NCBI GenBank assembly: GCA_937914945.1
Contig: CALGJF010000041.1
Location: 1 to 64,000, forward strand
Length of the DNA: 64,000 nucleotides
Reading direction: 5' to 3'
Source: an uncultured Bacteroidales bacterium
GTDB taxonomy: Bacteria; Bacteroidota; Bacteroidia; Bacteroidales; Bacteroidaceae
Shown here: positions 53,259 through 62,284 of the stretch, piece by piece
Layout: every line of letters begins with the position of its first letter
How positions within the stretch are numbered: position 1 is the first letter of the stretch
Notes under the pieces: model-generated
Told to the model about the DNA's origin: nothing
The model's input: only the letters and a program-made list of their open reading frames with translations
Database searches by the model: none
Translations under genes and position numbers: made by a program

Positions 53259-54452
53259 ATGAACAAACTATCTAATCGTGTCAATAGATTAGCACCATCT
53301 GCTACATTGGCAATGTCGCAAAAAAGCCAGGAATTAAAGGCACAAGGCGTTGATGTAATAAATATGAGTGTGGGTGAACCCGATTTCAACACACCCGATG
53401 CTATAAAGGAAGCCGGTAAACAGGCTATAGAAGATAATTGGTCGCGCTACTCACCCGTACCGGGATACCCTGCTTTGCGTAAGGCAATAGTAGAAAAACT
53501 AAAAAGAGAAAACGGGCTTGAATTTACCGAAGCACAGATATCCGTATCAAATGGCGCAAAACAGGCTGTATGCAACGCAATTATGGCACTTGTAAACGAG
53601 GGCGACGAGGTAATTATCCCTGCCCCCTACTGGGTGAGCTACCCCGATATGGTTAAACTTGCCGATGGCACACCCGTTATTATCTCTGCCGGAATAGAGC
53701 AGAATTTCAAAATAACCGGTGAGCAGTTGGAGGCTGCCATAACCCCAAAAACAAAAATGCTTATTCTGTGCTCTCCATCGAACCCCACAGGCTCGGTATA
53801 TACAAAAGAGGAACTAAAAGCACTTGCCGATGTTCTCGCAAAGCATCCCGATGTTTTTATTGTTGCCGACGAGATTTATGAACATATAAACTATGTGGGC
53901 AAGCACGAGAGTATTGCACAATTCGATGAGATACGCGACAGGGTAATTATTATAAACGGTGTATCAAAGGCATATGCCATGACAGGCTGGCGCATTGGTT
54001 TCCTTGCTGCTGCCGACTGGATTGTAAAAGGCTGTAATAAATTGCAGGGACAATACACAAGCGGCCCCGGTTCAATATCACAGATTGCATCTATTGAAGC
54101 ATATAATGGCTCACAGGAACCTGTAGAGGAGATGAGAAAGGCTTTTGAACGTCGTCGCGACCTCATTGTTAAACTTGCAAAAGATATCCCCGGCCTTGAA
54201 GTTAATATCCCCGAGGGTGCTTTCTATCTGTTCCCAAAATGCAGTTCGTTCTACGGTAAGAGCTATAACGGACAAACCATAAACAATTCTGACGACCTTG
54301 CAATGTACCTTTTAACCGAAGCGCATGTAGCTGCTGTGGGTGGCACATCGTTTGGCGCACCAGAATGCTTCCGTATGAGTTATGCCACAAGCGACGAAAA
54401 TATCATTGAGGCTATGCGACGCATAAAAGAGGCGCTTGCAAAACTTAATTAA
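53259..54452 (+). CDS. Class I aminotransferase (aspartate aminotransferase type)
   Basis: A 397-residue PLP-dependent fold-type-I aminotransferase. The N-terminal block is MSVGEPDFNTPDAI, the substrate/PLP region is PAPYWVSYPDM and CSPSNPTGSVY, the Asp that contacts the PLP ring is in VADEIYEH, and the Schiff-base Lys is in VSKAYAMTGWRIGF. The C-terminal Arg for the dicarboxylate is in CFRMSYATSDE. It most resembles aspartate aminotransferase subgroup Ib. It follows ribBA by 23 bases, and a terminator follows. Confidence 0.93.
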   Translation: MNKLSNRVNRLAPSATLAMSQKSQELKAQGVDVINMSVGEPDFNTPDAIKEAGKQAIEDNWSRYSPVPGYPALRKAIVEKLKRENGLEFTEAQISVSNGAKQAVCNAIMALVNEGDEVIIPAPYWVSYPDMVKLADGTPVIISAGIEQNFKITGEQLEAAITPKTKMLILCSPSNPTGSVYTKEELKALADVLAKHPDVFIVADEIYEHINYVGKHESIAQFDEIRDRVIIINGVSKAYAMTGWRIGFLAAADWIVKGCNKLQGQYTSGPGSISQIASIEAYNGSQEPVEEMRKAFERRRDLIVKLAKDIPGLEVNIPEGAFYLFPKCSSFYGKSYNGQTINNSDDLAMYLLTEAHVAAVGGTSFGAPECFRMSYATSDENIIEAMRRIKEALAKLN

Positions 54453-54475
54453 CAGGTGTTATAAACAAATACTTA

Positions 54476-54507
54476 AAGGCTGTGGTAGTTATATCGCAGC
54501 CTTTTTT
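54476..54507 (+). terminator. Terminator after the aminotransferase gene
   Basis: AAAGGCTG / CAGCCTTT around 14 bases, followed by TTTTT. It closes the lptG-ribBA-aminotransferase unit. Confidence 0.82.
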
Positions 54508-54599
54508 TATATAATTAATAGAATTCCATAATTACAAACATACCAATCTAAAGCATTAATTATTGGCGGTTATATACAATATTACACCAAATGTAAAAT

Positions 54600-54704
54600 T
54601 GTCATCTCTCACATATGTGAGAGATCTAAATAGTTATTTATTGAGATTTTTTCGGGACAAGCCCTCAACAACACGTCTCCTCCCATTTGGTCGTCGAAAT
54701 GACA
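54600..54704. repeat. Dispersed TGTCAT...ATGACA intergenic repeat, copy D
   Basis: A 105-base element from TGTCATCTCTCACATATGTG to GTCGTCGAAATGACA, including the palindrome CTCTCACATATGTGAGAG. Its right flank matches the complement of copy B beyond the terminal ATGACA. Confidence 0.68.
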
Positions 54705-54779
54705 ACCTTGTGTAAACTGCGATATAAATACCTAATTATTATATAGGATTTACATTGTAATAGACATATCACTATAAAC

Positions 54780-55160
54780 ATATATATATTATTGTTGAAA
54801 ACCCGCTATTATATTGTTAATAGGTTGTTGAAAACATAATAATAACTAATACGTAAAAAATGGTAATTTGATTTTGAAAAAATAAGTAATTGATTAAGCC
54901 CGCAGCTAAATTAAAAAGCCAAATTATTTTGACACTTTTTTCACATAATTTTTTCAATAGCTTTTTAACCGAATTGAGCAGTTTTAATAGATAAAAATAT
55001 CAGTATAGGTTATTATAAACAGCATGTTGATAACATAAACAATTTACTTATATACAACATATTAGATTGTTTATAACCAAAGAATAAATATCTGTTTTAC
55101 TTTAATAACTTTAAAAGCAACATTTTTTCAAATTATTTCTCTACAATATCAACATGCTTT
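54780..55160. other. AT-rich region with TGTTGATAAC-like motifs (possible oriC)
   Basis: This is the core of an ~860-base gap between converging units. It holds TGTTGAAAAC at 54793 and 54826, TGTTAATAGG at 54815, TGTTGATAAC at 55025, TGTTTATAAC at 55068, and TATCAACATGC at 55147-55157, which pairs with GCATGTTGATA at 55022-55032. TGTTGATAA differs by one base from the complement of the DnaA box TTATCCACA. The sequence is very AT-rich and has no gene. Confidence 0.35.
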
Positions 55161-55260
55161 ATTATTGTTGTTGATTTATTTTAATTTTATAATAAGGAAA
55201 TATATATAATAAAAGTGGTTGAAATCCAGAGGATGGATTTTATATACGCCTTTATAAAAC

Positions 55261-55303
55261 AATAAGGAACTTAAACGGTAAAACGCCGAATAAGCTCCTT
55301 ATT
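55261..55303 (-). terminator. Imperfect hairpin after PorZ-like gene
   Basis: AATAAGGA / TCCTTATT 8-bp perfect outer stem with further interrupted pairs inside, 22 bases past the stop on the minus strand and followed by GTTTTAT. A moderate terminator. Confidence 0.55.
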
Positions 55304-55324
55304 ATAATAATATGGCACACTCCC

Positions 55325-57640
55325 CTATCGGGTAATCAAAATCTTTGTAGCAAGGCTCTCATCGCCATTCATATCGTATGTGAGAACGTAATATACTCCG
55401 CTTGAAACTTTCTCTCCTTTGGCGTTACGTCCGTTCCATATGAACTGCCCGCCGGTAGATGTACCTTCTGTAATTAAGTATCCTGCCGCATCAACGATTT
55501 TTACCTCGCAATCGTATGTGAGCCCAACGATGGAAATATTTCCGCTGTACGAGGCTTTTACGGGGTTTGGATAGGCATGTACCACGCTCTCCTGTAATGT
55601 GGCTGCCGGTTCTGTGGCATCGCTCATGTAGCTTACTATTCCGTTTGCTGTACCAATGAACACCTCACCGCTTTTTTCGTTTATGGCAATGCTTTGAATA
55701 TTGTCCGATGGTAGTACGGAATTTTTGGTTGTAAAGTGATGAATCATTTCGTATCCGTCGGCGCTCACAAGATATATTCCATTATTCATGGTACCAATCC
55801 ATTTTCTGTTTGCTCCATCTATTTCAATGGTTGTTACAATGGCACCATTGAAAAGATAGTCGGCAAGCCCTGTGCCATCGTTGCGGGGAACTTTTATCTG
55901 TGTAAATATTCCGTCGTTAAAGAATTTTGTTGGGTTCTTGATAACAAACAATCCGGCATCTGTTCCCACCCATATTTCTCCGTTTTTATCCTCTTTTATC
56001 GTATATAATTGGTTTATATTGTAGTTTGTACCATCCTGGTTTGTTATTTTGTAGAGCCACTTTTTTGTTTGGTCGTCGCTTGTGTCGAATGGTGTATTAT
56101 TCATTTTAGCACAGAAAAGGCCGGCGCCTTCCAAGCCTTGCAGGGTTGTGAGCCATAGCCACCCGCGTGAATCGACCATTATCTCTATCATGGTTTCGGC
56201 GTGTGCTATATCTTTGTAATAGAGCGATTGCCATGTGCCATCTTTTTTAAGTACCTTTACAATGTTTGCGCAATGAGTGTTTACTATCCACAGGTTACCT
56301 GTGTTGTCGAATTCCACTCGTGGAACGCGTATATAGTTTACCACACTTGGGTTGGTTGCAGGTATAGGGCTTTCGAGAGGGCTGTTTTTATTATTGTAAT
56401 GGGCTACAAGGGCTCCATCGCGGAACTCATAAAGTCCCTGTCCGAATGAGCTTGCAAAATAGTGTCCGGGTTCTGTGGGGTCTTCGTCTATCGAACACAT
56501 GTTTACATATTTCACTCCTGTCTGTTCTCTCATTTTGTCCTCGGGCAAGTTTATCCACTTACTGTTTGTGTAGTCGTATTCCATAAGTGTACCCGGGTAG
56601 AATGTTATATCGAAGTAGTTTAGTGTTCCACCCGCAACAAGCAGTTTTTCATCGCTTACAAAGCGCATATATTCGCAGTAGTTGCGTATGGGAGTATCTG
56701 TTGTTATGTAATTTTCACCATCTATAAGATTAATGCCTGATATTGTGTTTTTTATCAATCCTTTTGTGCCTTTACAATTCCAGAATTCATCGCCATCGAC
56801 TGCAAGATAATTTGTACCTGCTGTGGTATTATAGTGTTTGAAGGTACCATCGTTGTTCACAATGGTAAGTATTCCTTCCCATCCTAAGTATATCTTATCA
56901 TCCTTTTTGTATGAAAATTTATATTTTCTTGAGGATGAAACAGATACTACAGTCTCTAATTTACCATCGTTTATAGTGAACAATCCTTTTCCACCGATAA
57001 CACAGGCTGTTTTTTCATTATAATCGGTAAAATTATCTATTTTAGAGTCATTTATTTTTATCCAATTTGCTTTATCGAGTAGATTATCGCTTACTGCTCC
57101 TCGGTATATACCGTTTTCTGTTCCAATGTATATATGGTCATTGAAAAAGTATGAACAATATGTGTTCATATTAAGGTTGTAGGTGTTCTCGAATTCTAAT
57201 TTTTCCAAGTTTACAACCACTAATCCGAATCCGGTGCTTATATATGCCTTGTTGCTGTTTATGGTTATTCCATTTATATTCTTGTTTGGAATAATCTTGC
57301 TTTTGAAATCGGGTATATTATATACGTAGCCGTTTGAATATAGAATATCAATATTGGCATTTTTGTATAATATAACCAATGCATCTATATCTTTGCAAAA
57401 TGCTATGTGTGATATATCAAAATCGCTTAAATCGTTTATTCTATCGTATAGATATACCTCACCATCTTCTTTGTCGTATGTAAATAACGAGCCCGATGCG
57501 AGTACATAAATTTTACTCCCTACGACTTGGCAATATGTGGCATCGCTGTATGCCGTGTGTATTTGCCAATCGCCTATGGCTGCCTTTATTGTTACCGACA
57601 ATAAAAGAATTGAAGCTATTGCAAAAATTTTCTTAATCAT
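55325..57640 (-). CDS. PorZ-like beta-propeller protein with T9SS-type C-terminal domain
   Basis: A 771-residue protein with signal peptide MIKKIFAIASILLLSVTIKA. The N-terminal half begins IGDWQIHTAYSDATYCQVVGSKIY, as in PorZ, then repeats propeller blades (GGKGLFTIND, NGEIWVGTDAGLFVIKN, NRKWIGTMNNGIYLVS, GEVFIGTANGIVSYM). The last ~80 residues (HAYPNPVKASYSGNISIVGL to ATKILITR) are a type-A Por-secretion sorting domain. PorZ is part of the T9SS surface attachment machinery in Porphyromonas. It is 5' overlapped by rdgB (8 bases), and no other T9SS gene is in the window. Confidence 0.85.
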   Translation of the reverse strand: MIKKIFAIASILLLSVTIKAAIGDWQIHTAYSDATYCQVVGSKIYVLASGSLFTYDKEDGEVYLYDRINDLSDFDISHIAFCKDIDALVILYKNANIDILYSNGYVYNIPDFKSKIIPNKNINGITINSNKAYISTGFGLVVVNLEKLEFENTYNLNMNTYCSYFFNDHIYIGTENGIYRGAVSDNLLDKANWIKINDSKIDNFTDYNEKTACVIGGKGLFTINDGKLETVVSVSSSRKYKFSYKKDDKIYLGWEGILTIVNNDGTFKHYNTTAGTNYLAVDGDEFWNCKGTKGLIKNTISGINLIDGENYITTDTPIRNYCEYMRFVSDEKLLVAGGTLNYFDITFYPGTLMEYDYTNSKWINLPEDKMREQTGVKYVNMCSIDEDPTEPGHYFASSFGQGLYEFRDGALVAHYNNKNSPLESPIPATNPSVVNYIRVPRVEFDNTGNLWIVNTHCANIVKVLKKDGTWQSLYYKDIAHAETMIEIMVDSRGWLWLTTLQGLEGAGLFCAKMNNTPFDTSDDQTKKWLYKITNQDGTNYNINQLYTIKEDKNGEIWVGTDAGLFVIKNPTKFFNDGIFTQIKVPRNDGTGLADYLFNGAIVTTIEIDGANRKWIGTMNNGIYLVSADGYEMIHHFTTKNSVLPSDNIQSIAINEKSGEVFIGTANGIVSYMSDATEPAATLQESVVHAYPNPVKASYSGNISIVGLTYDCEVKIVDAAGYLITEGTSTGGQFIWNGRNAKGEKVSSGVYYVLTYDMNGDESLATKILITR

Positions 57641-58214
57641 AGTTTTCTTTTAGATAGATGCTTAATTTTTCAGTTGCTCTGTATCGGTGGCTTATACTGT
57701 TTTTTACCTCGCTACCCATTTGTGCAAAACTTAAATCGTAGCCTTGTGGTACAAATATAGGATCGTATCCAAAACCGGCCTCCCCCATTTTTTCTGTACT
57801 TATACTGCCTTTCACCACTCCGTCGAACAGATATTCCTCTCTATTTATTATTAACGCAATAACTGTGCGAAATTGTGCAGTGCGGTTGGTTTTTCCTGTT
57901 AAATTTTGCAATAATTTAAGCATATTGGCTTCGGAATCGCACTCCTCGCCTGCATATCGTGCCGAATATACTCCCGGTGCTCCATCAAGTGCCTCCACTT
58001 CAAGGCCTGTGTCATCGGCAAAACAGTTACAATTATATTTTTCGCTTATCCAGCGTGCCTTTATAAGTGCATTCTCTTCGAGCGTGGTGCCTGTTTCGGG
58101 TATTTCGTCGTTGCAATTGATATCTTTAAGAGAGAGTACCTCCACCCTATCACCAAGAATATCCCTTACCTCTTGCAATTTGTGTTTGTTGTTTGTTGCA
58201 AATACAAGTTTCAT
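57633..58214 (-). CDS. rdgB: Non-canonical purine NTP pyrophosphatase (RdgB/HAM1)
   Basis: A 193-residue RdgB. The start MKLVFATNNKHKLQEVRDIL, the catalytic CFADDTGLEVEALDGAPGVYSARYAG, and GEAGFGYDPIFVPQG plus SHRYRA are all typical. It removes dITP, dXTP and ITP from the nucleotide pool. Its start overlaps the end of the YitT gene by one base (TAATG), and its stop overlaps the PorZ-like start by eight, so the three genes are translated as one unit. Confidence 0.97.
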   Translation of the reverse strand: MKLVFATNNKHKLQEVRDILGDRVEVLSLKDINCNDEIPETGTTLEENALIKARWISEKYNCNCFADDTGLEVEALDGAPGVYSARYAGEECDSEANMLKLLQNLTGKTNRTAQFRTVIALIINREEYLFDGVVKGSISTEKMGEAGFGYDPIFVPQGYDLSFAQMGSEVKNSISHRYRATEKLSIYLKENYD

Positions 58215-59197
58215 TATTGTGGAGTTTTGTCGGTTTCTTCATCGGCTTTCTTGAAGTCGGTCTCTTGCAGTTTTATGTTCTTTGCCTTTATCTTATCGAA
58301 TCCGTTGCCATAGACTCCCATCACTTTGGATTGTGATATGAGTGCATTTGGGTCTATCTGTTTAACCATGCTGAACAGCAGATTTGATTGGTTGGCGCGA
58401 GTGAGTGTGGTTATTACTTTTCCCTCCTTCTTTGAGTAGAAACCAACAGAATCGAGCAGTGTTACTCCACGATTAAGCCTGCGGGTGATGTAGTAACCTA
58501 TCTCCTCGTATTTATTTGAGAATATAAAGAACTGTACCATCTGGCGGCTGCTGTTCACCATGTAATCGAGTGCCACATTCACTATTACCAGAGTGATATA
58601 TCCGTAGAACATTCTCGAAAGGCTCACTTTAATATCTTCTTGAGGTATTATAAAGAAACTGCTTGTGATTATAAATCCGTCTATGTAGAACATTGCGCGG
58701 CCAAAGCTCACATCCTTGTATTTGTTCACAATGGCTGCCACAATATCCACACCTCCGGTACTTCCGTTATTCAGGAAACAGATTGCTATTGCTACTCCAA
58801 TAAATATTGAGCCCACAAGGCAGGCTTCGAGCTGTTTGTCGGGGCCCAATATACTCAATGCATTATAATCCTTCAAAAGTTCTTGGGTGATGCTCAACAG
58901 GATTGTCATTGCAAAAATGGCATATCCTGTCTTTATGCAGAATCTCCAGCCAAGAATTTTTATAGCTACAATTAACAACAGAAGGTTCAGTGTAAAATAT
59001 ACATACTGCATGGGTATTAATCCACTTGTTGAATATTGAACAATGGCACCTATACCTGTTACTCCACCTATAAGGAATTCATACGGGCTCATGAAGAAGT
59101 TCCATACGAAGGCATATAATGCAAGGCCGAGCGTTATCATTGTATAACTTTTAACCTCGGACATTATAGATGGTCTCGGGAATGAAAATTTAGCCAT
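58214..59197 (-). CDS. YitT family membrane protein (DUF161/DUF2179)
   Basis: A 327-residue protein. The N-terminal part has about five to six helices (ITLGLALYAFVWNFFM, GGVTGIGAIVQYSTSG, GSIFIGVAIAICFLNNGSTGGVDIVAAI). The C-terminal DUF2179 domain is at ~225-300 (GYYITRRLNRGVTLLDSVGFYSKKEGKVI). The family is widespread, with roles proposed in transport but unproven. It lies 46 bases after leuS on the same strand. Confidence 0.92.
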   Translation of the reverse strand: MAKFSFPRPSIMSEVKSYTMITLGLALYAFVWNFFMSPYEFLIGGVTGIGAIVQYSTSGLIPMQYVYFTLNLLLLIVAIKILGWRFCIKTGYAIFAMTILLSITQELLKDYNALSILGPDKQLEACLVGSIFIGVAIAICFLNNGSTGGVDIVAAIVNKYKDVSFGRAMFYIDGFIITSSFFIIPQEDIKVSLSRMFYGYITLVIVNVALDYMVNSSRQMVQFFIFSNKYEEIGYYITRRLNRGVTLLDSVGFYSKKEGKVITTLTRANQSNLLFSMVKQIDPNALISQSKVMGVYGNGFDKIKAKNIKLQETDFKKADEETDKTPQ

Positions 59198-59243
59198 AAC
59201 TTTTGTTTATTAAATTGTTGTTTTATTCTCTTTTGTAAAGGGG

Positions 59244-62075
59244 TTATATTACCACGTTAACAATTTTCTTGGGAACAATGATTACTTTCTTAATTGGTTT
59301 TCCGTCGATGTAGCGTTGGCTGTTCTCGTCGGCAAGCACAGTTGCTTCAATATCGGCATTTGTGGCATCGGCTGCAAATTCGAGTGTGAAGCGTGCTTTT
59401 CCATTGAATGAGATAGTGTATTTTATTGTATCCTCTTTCAGGAAATCTTCGTTAAACGCGGGCCACTCTGCATCGCACACACTTGTTGTGTGGCCTGTAA
59501 CCTCCCATAACTCCTCGCTTATGTGGGGTGCGAAGGGTGCAAGCAGAATTACGATTTTCTCCAAAATTTCCTTCTTGTTGCATTTGAGCGAGCTTAACTC
59601 ATTAACACATATCATAAATGCACTCACGGTAGTGTTGTAAGAGAACGCAGGAATATCCTCTGTGGTCTTTTTAATGAGTTTATGCAGTGCTTTTAATTCC
59701 TCTTTTGTAGCTGCTTCGTCTGTTACTATGTAGTTGTCGTTCTTATCGAAGAACATACCCCAGAATTTGCGCAAGAAACGGTGGCAACCATCGATACCGT
59801 TTGTATCCCATGGCTTGGATTGCTCCACGGGGCCCAAGAACATTTCGTATAGGCGCAGTGTGTCGGCACCATATTTTTCTACAATAGTGTCGGGGTTCAC
59901 TACGTTGAACATTGATTTACTCATCTTCTCCACAGCCCATCCACAGATATATTTTTTGTTTTCAAGGATAAATTCTGCATCGGCATATTCGGGGCGCCAA
60001 GCACGGAAGGCATCTATATTGAGTACATCGTTCGATACAATATTTACATCCACATGCAGGGGGGTTACATCGTAATCTTTTGCAAGGTTGAGCGATACAA
60101 AAGTGTTTGTATCTTTTATGCGATATACAAAGTTACTGCGGCCCTGAATCATACCTTGATTAACAAGTTTTTGGAAGGGCTCCTCCTTAACACTCACACC
60201 AATGTCGAAGAGGAACATATTCCAGAAACGTGAGTATATGAGGTGGCCTGTCGCGTGCTCTGTACCGCCCACATATAAATCTACATTCTGCCAATAGTTA
60301 TCGGCCTCTTTCGATACAAGCGCCTTGTTGTTGCGGGGGTCCATGTATCGCAAATAGTATGCGCTTGAGCCTGCAAAGCCTGGCATGGTGTTAAGTTCCA
60401 AGGGGAATATAGTTTCGTTGTTTATATTCTCTTTGTTTGTTACACAGTTGTTTACACAATCCCATGCCCACATTTTGGCGTGGCCCAATGGAGGCTCTTT
60501 ACTCTCTGTGGGGATGAATTTCTCAACCTCGGGAAGTTCAAGAGGCAGGCACTCTTCGGGTATTGGTGTGGGGATGCCGTTTTTGTAGTAGATGGGGAAG
60601 GGTTCGCCCCAGTAACGCTGGCGGCTGAAGATGGCATCGCGCAAGCGGTAGTTTACCTTTACACGGCCTAAATTATTATCTGTAACATATTTTTTTGTAG
60701 CTGCAATAGCCTCTTTCACTGTGAGACCGTTGAGGTTGAGTTTGCAGTGGGCAAATGCGGCTGTGGGTGAGTTTGTCATTATGCCCTCTTTTGCATCGAA
60801 ACTCTCTTCACTTACATCGCAACCCTCAATAAGCGGGCGTATCTCTAGACCGAAGTGTTTGGCAAATGCATAGTCGCGGCTGTCGTGTGCTGGTACAGCC
60901 ATAATGGCTCCTGTACCATAGCCGGCAAGCACGTAATCGCTTACCCACACAGGGATATTCTCTCCTGTCAATGGGTTTATGGCATACGAACCGGTGAATA
61001 CACCTGTTACGTTGCGGTCTATCATGCGCTCGAGCTCTGTACGTTTCTTTGTGCGGTCGAGGTATGCCTTAACAGCCTCTTTTTGCTCGGCTGTGGTGAG
61101 TTGTGCAACAAGTTCGCTCTCGGGAGCAAGTACCATGAATGTTACACCAAATACTGTGTCGGCTCGCGTTGTGAATATAGTGAACTCGATATCGCTGTCT
61201 TTTATGCGGAACTGCATTTCGGTACCCTCGCTGCGGCCTATCCAATTGCGCTGTGTCTCTTTGAGCGAGTCGGTCCAGTCAATCTTGTCAAGGCCGTCAA
61301 GCAGGCGTTGTGCGTATGCCGATACGCGCAAGCACCACTGTTTCATCTTCTTCTGAACAACAGGGTATCCACCGCGCTCCGAAACTCCATCGACTACCTC
61401 GTCGTTGGCAAGCACTGTACCAAGTTGTGGGCACCAGTTTACCATTGTTTCGTTGAGGAAAGCTATGCGCCAGTTCATCAAAAGCTCTTGCTGCTCGTTC
61501 TCACTCATGGCGTTCCACTCGGCAGCCGATATGTTTACCTCTTTTGTGCAGGCTGCATCGATGTTTGCACTACCCTCTTTGCTCAATTTTTCAACAAGTT
61601 CACTTATTGGGCGGCTGCTCTTGGTGGTATTGTCGTAATAGTGGTTGAACATTTTTATGAACGCCCACTGTGTCCAATGGTAGTACTCGGCATCACAGGT
61701 TCTTATCTCGCGGTCCCAATCGAAGCAGAATCCTATTTTATCGAGTTGTTCGCGGTAGCGGTTGATATTTTGCTCGGTGGTGATTGCAGGGTGCTGTCCT
61801 GTCTGTATTGCATACTGCTCGGCAGGGAGGCCGTATGCATCGTAACCCATGGGGTTGAGCACATTATATCCTTGCAGGCGTTTGAAACGTGCGAAAATAT
61901 CTGATGCAATATATCCAAGCGGGTGTCCTACGTGCAGGCCTGCTCCCGATGGATAAGGGAACATATTGAGTACATAGAATTTCTTTTTCTCACTGTTTTC
62001 AACTACACGATAAGTTTTGTTCTCTCTCCATCGTTGCTGCCACTTCTGTTCAATCTCGTTAAAATTGTATCCCAT
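59244..62075 (-). CDS. leuS: Leucyl-tRNA synthetase
   Basis: A 943-residue class Ia synthetase. The HIGH signature is HVGHPLGY near residue 47, preceded by NMFPYPSGAGL. The editing domain is at ~240-440 (threonine-rich TTRADTVFG and VPAHDSRDYAFAKHFGL), and KMSKS is at VEKMSKSMFNVVNPD. The anticodon-binding helical domain and the C-terminal extension (YIDGKPIKKVIIVPKKIVNVVI) complete it. It carries a Bacteroidetes-length insertion near residues 160-220. It appears to head the leuS-yitT-rdgB-porZ-like unit. Confidence 0.97.
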   Translation of the reverse strand: MGYNFNEIEQKWQQRWRENKTYRVVENSEKKKFYVLNMFPYPSGAGLHVGHPLGYIASDIFARFKRLQGYNVLNPMGYDAYGLPAEQYAIQTGQHPAITTEQNINRYREQLDKIGFCFDWDREIRTCDAEYYHWTQWAFIKMFNHYYDNTTKSSRPISELVEKLSKEGSANIDAACTKEVNISAAEWNAMSENEQQELLMNWRIAFLNETMVNWCPQLGTVLANDEVVDGVSERGGYPVVQKKMKQWCLRVSAYAQRLLDGLDKIDWTDSLKETQRNWIGRSEGTEMQFRIKDSDIEFTIFTTRADTVFGVTFMVLAPESELVAQLTTAEQKEAVKAYLDRTKKRTELERMIDRNVTGVFTGSYAINPLTGENIPVWVSDYVLAGYGTGAIMAVPAHDSRDYAFAKHFGLEIRPLIEGCDVSEESFDAKEGIMTNSPTAAFAHCKLNLNGLTVKEAIAATKKYVTDNNLGRVKVNYRLRDAIFSRQRYWGEPFPIYYKNGIPTPIPEECLPLELPEVEKFIPTESKEPPLGHAKMWAWDCVNNCVTNKENINNETIFPLELNTMPGFAGSSAYYLRYMDPRNNKALVSKEADNYWQNVDLYVGGTEHATGHLIYSRFWNMFLFDIGVSVKEEPFQKLVNQGMIQGRSNFVYRIKDTNTFVSLNLAKDYDVTPLHVDVNIVSNDVLNIDAFRAWRPEYADAEFILENKKYICGWAVEKMSKSMFNVVNPDTIVEKYGADTLRLYEMFLGPVEQSKPWDTNGIDGCHRFLRKFWGMFFDKNDNYIVTDEAATKEELKALHKLIKKTTEDIPAFSYNTTVSAFMICVNELSSLKCNKKEILEKIVILLAPFAPHISEELWEVTGHTTSVCDAEWPAFNEDFLKEDTIKYTISFNGKARFTLEFAADATNADIEATVLADENSQRYIDGKPIKKVIIVPKKIVNVVI

Positions 62076-62148
62076 TTTTCTTTTTATGTTTTTATTTATT
62101 TTATTCGTTTGGTGGTATTACTATCTACATAGTAGATGTAATAAACTG

Positions 62149-62156
62149 CAAAAATA
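62149..62156 (-). promoter_or_regulatory. -7 promoter element for leuS
   Basis: Minus-strand TATTTTTG matches TAnnTTTG, ~75 bases before leuS. A 15-base palindrome, ATCTACATAGTAGAT (62123-62137), lies in the leader just downstream. No T-box-like structure was recognised. Confidence 0.45.
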
Positions 62157-62250
62157 TATAAAAAAAGTAGTTTTTGAATATTTGCGTCGGGAATTTGTTT
62201 TTTATTATCCATTTTTGGTTTTTATTACCGCTTTTTCGGCGAAAAAAAGT

Positions 62251-62258
62251 TATCTTCG
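62251..62258 (+). promoter_or_regulatory. -7 promoter element for mutS
   Basis: TATCTTCG, 26 bases from the mutS start, the same form as upstream of ruvB and recR. Confidence 0.55.
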
Positions 62259-62284
62259 CAAGTAATTTACACGATAATAGAGAG

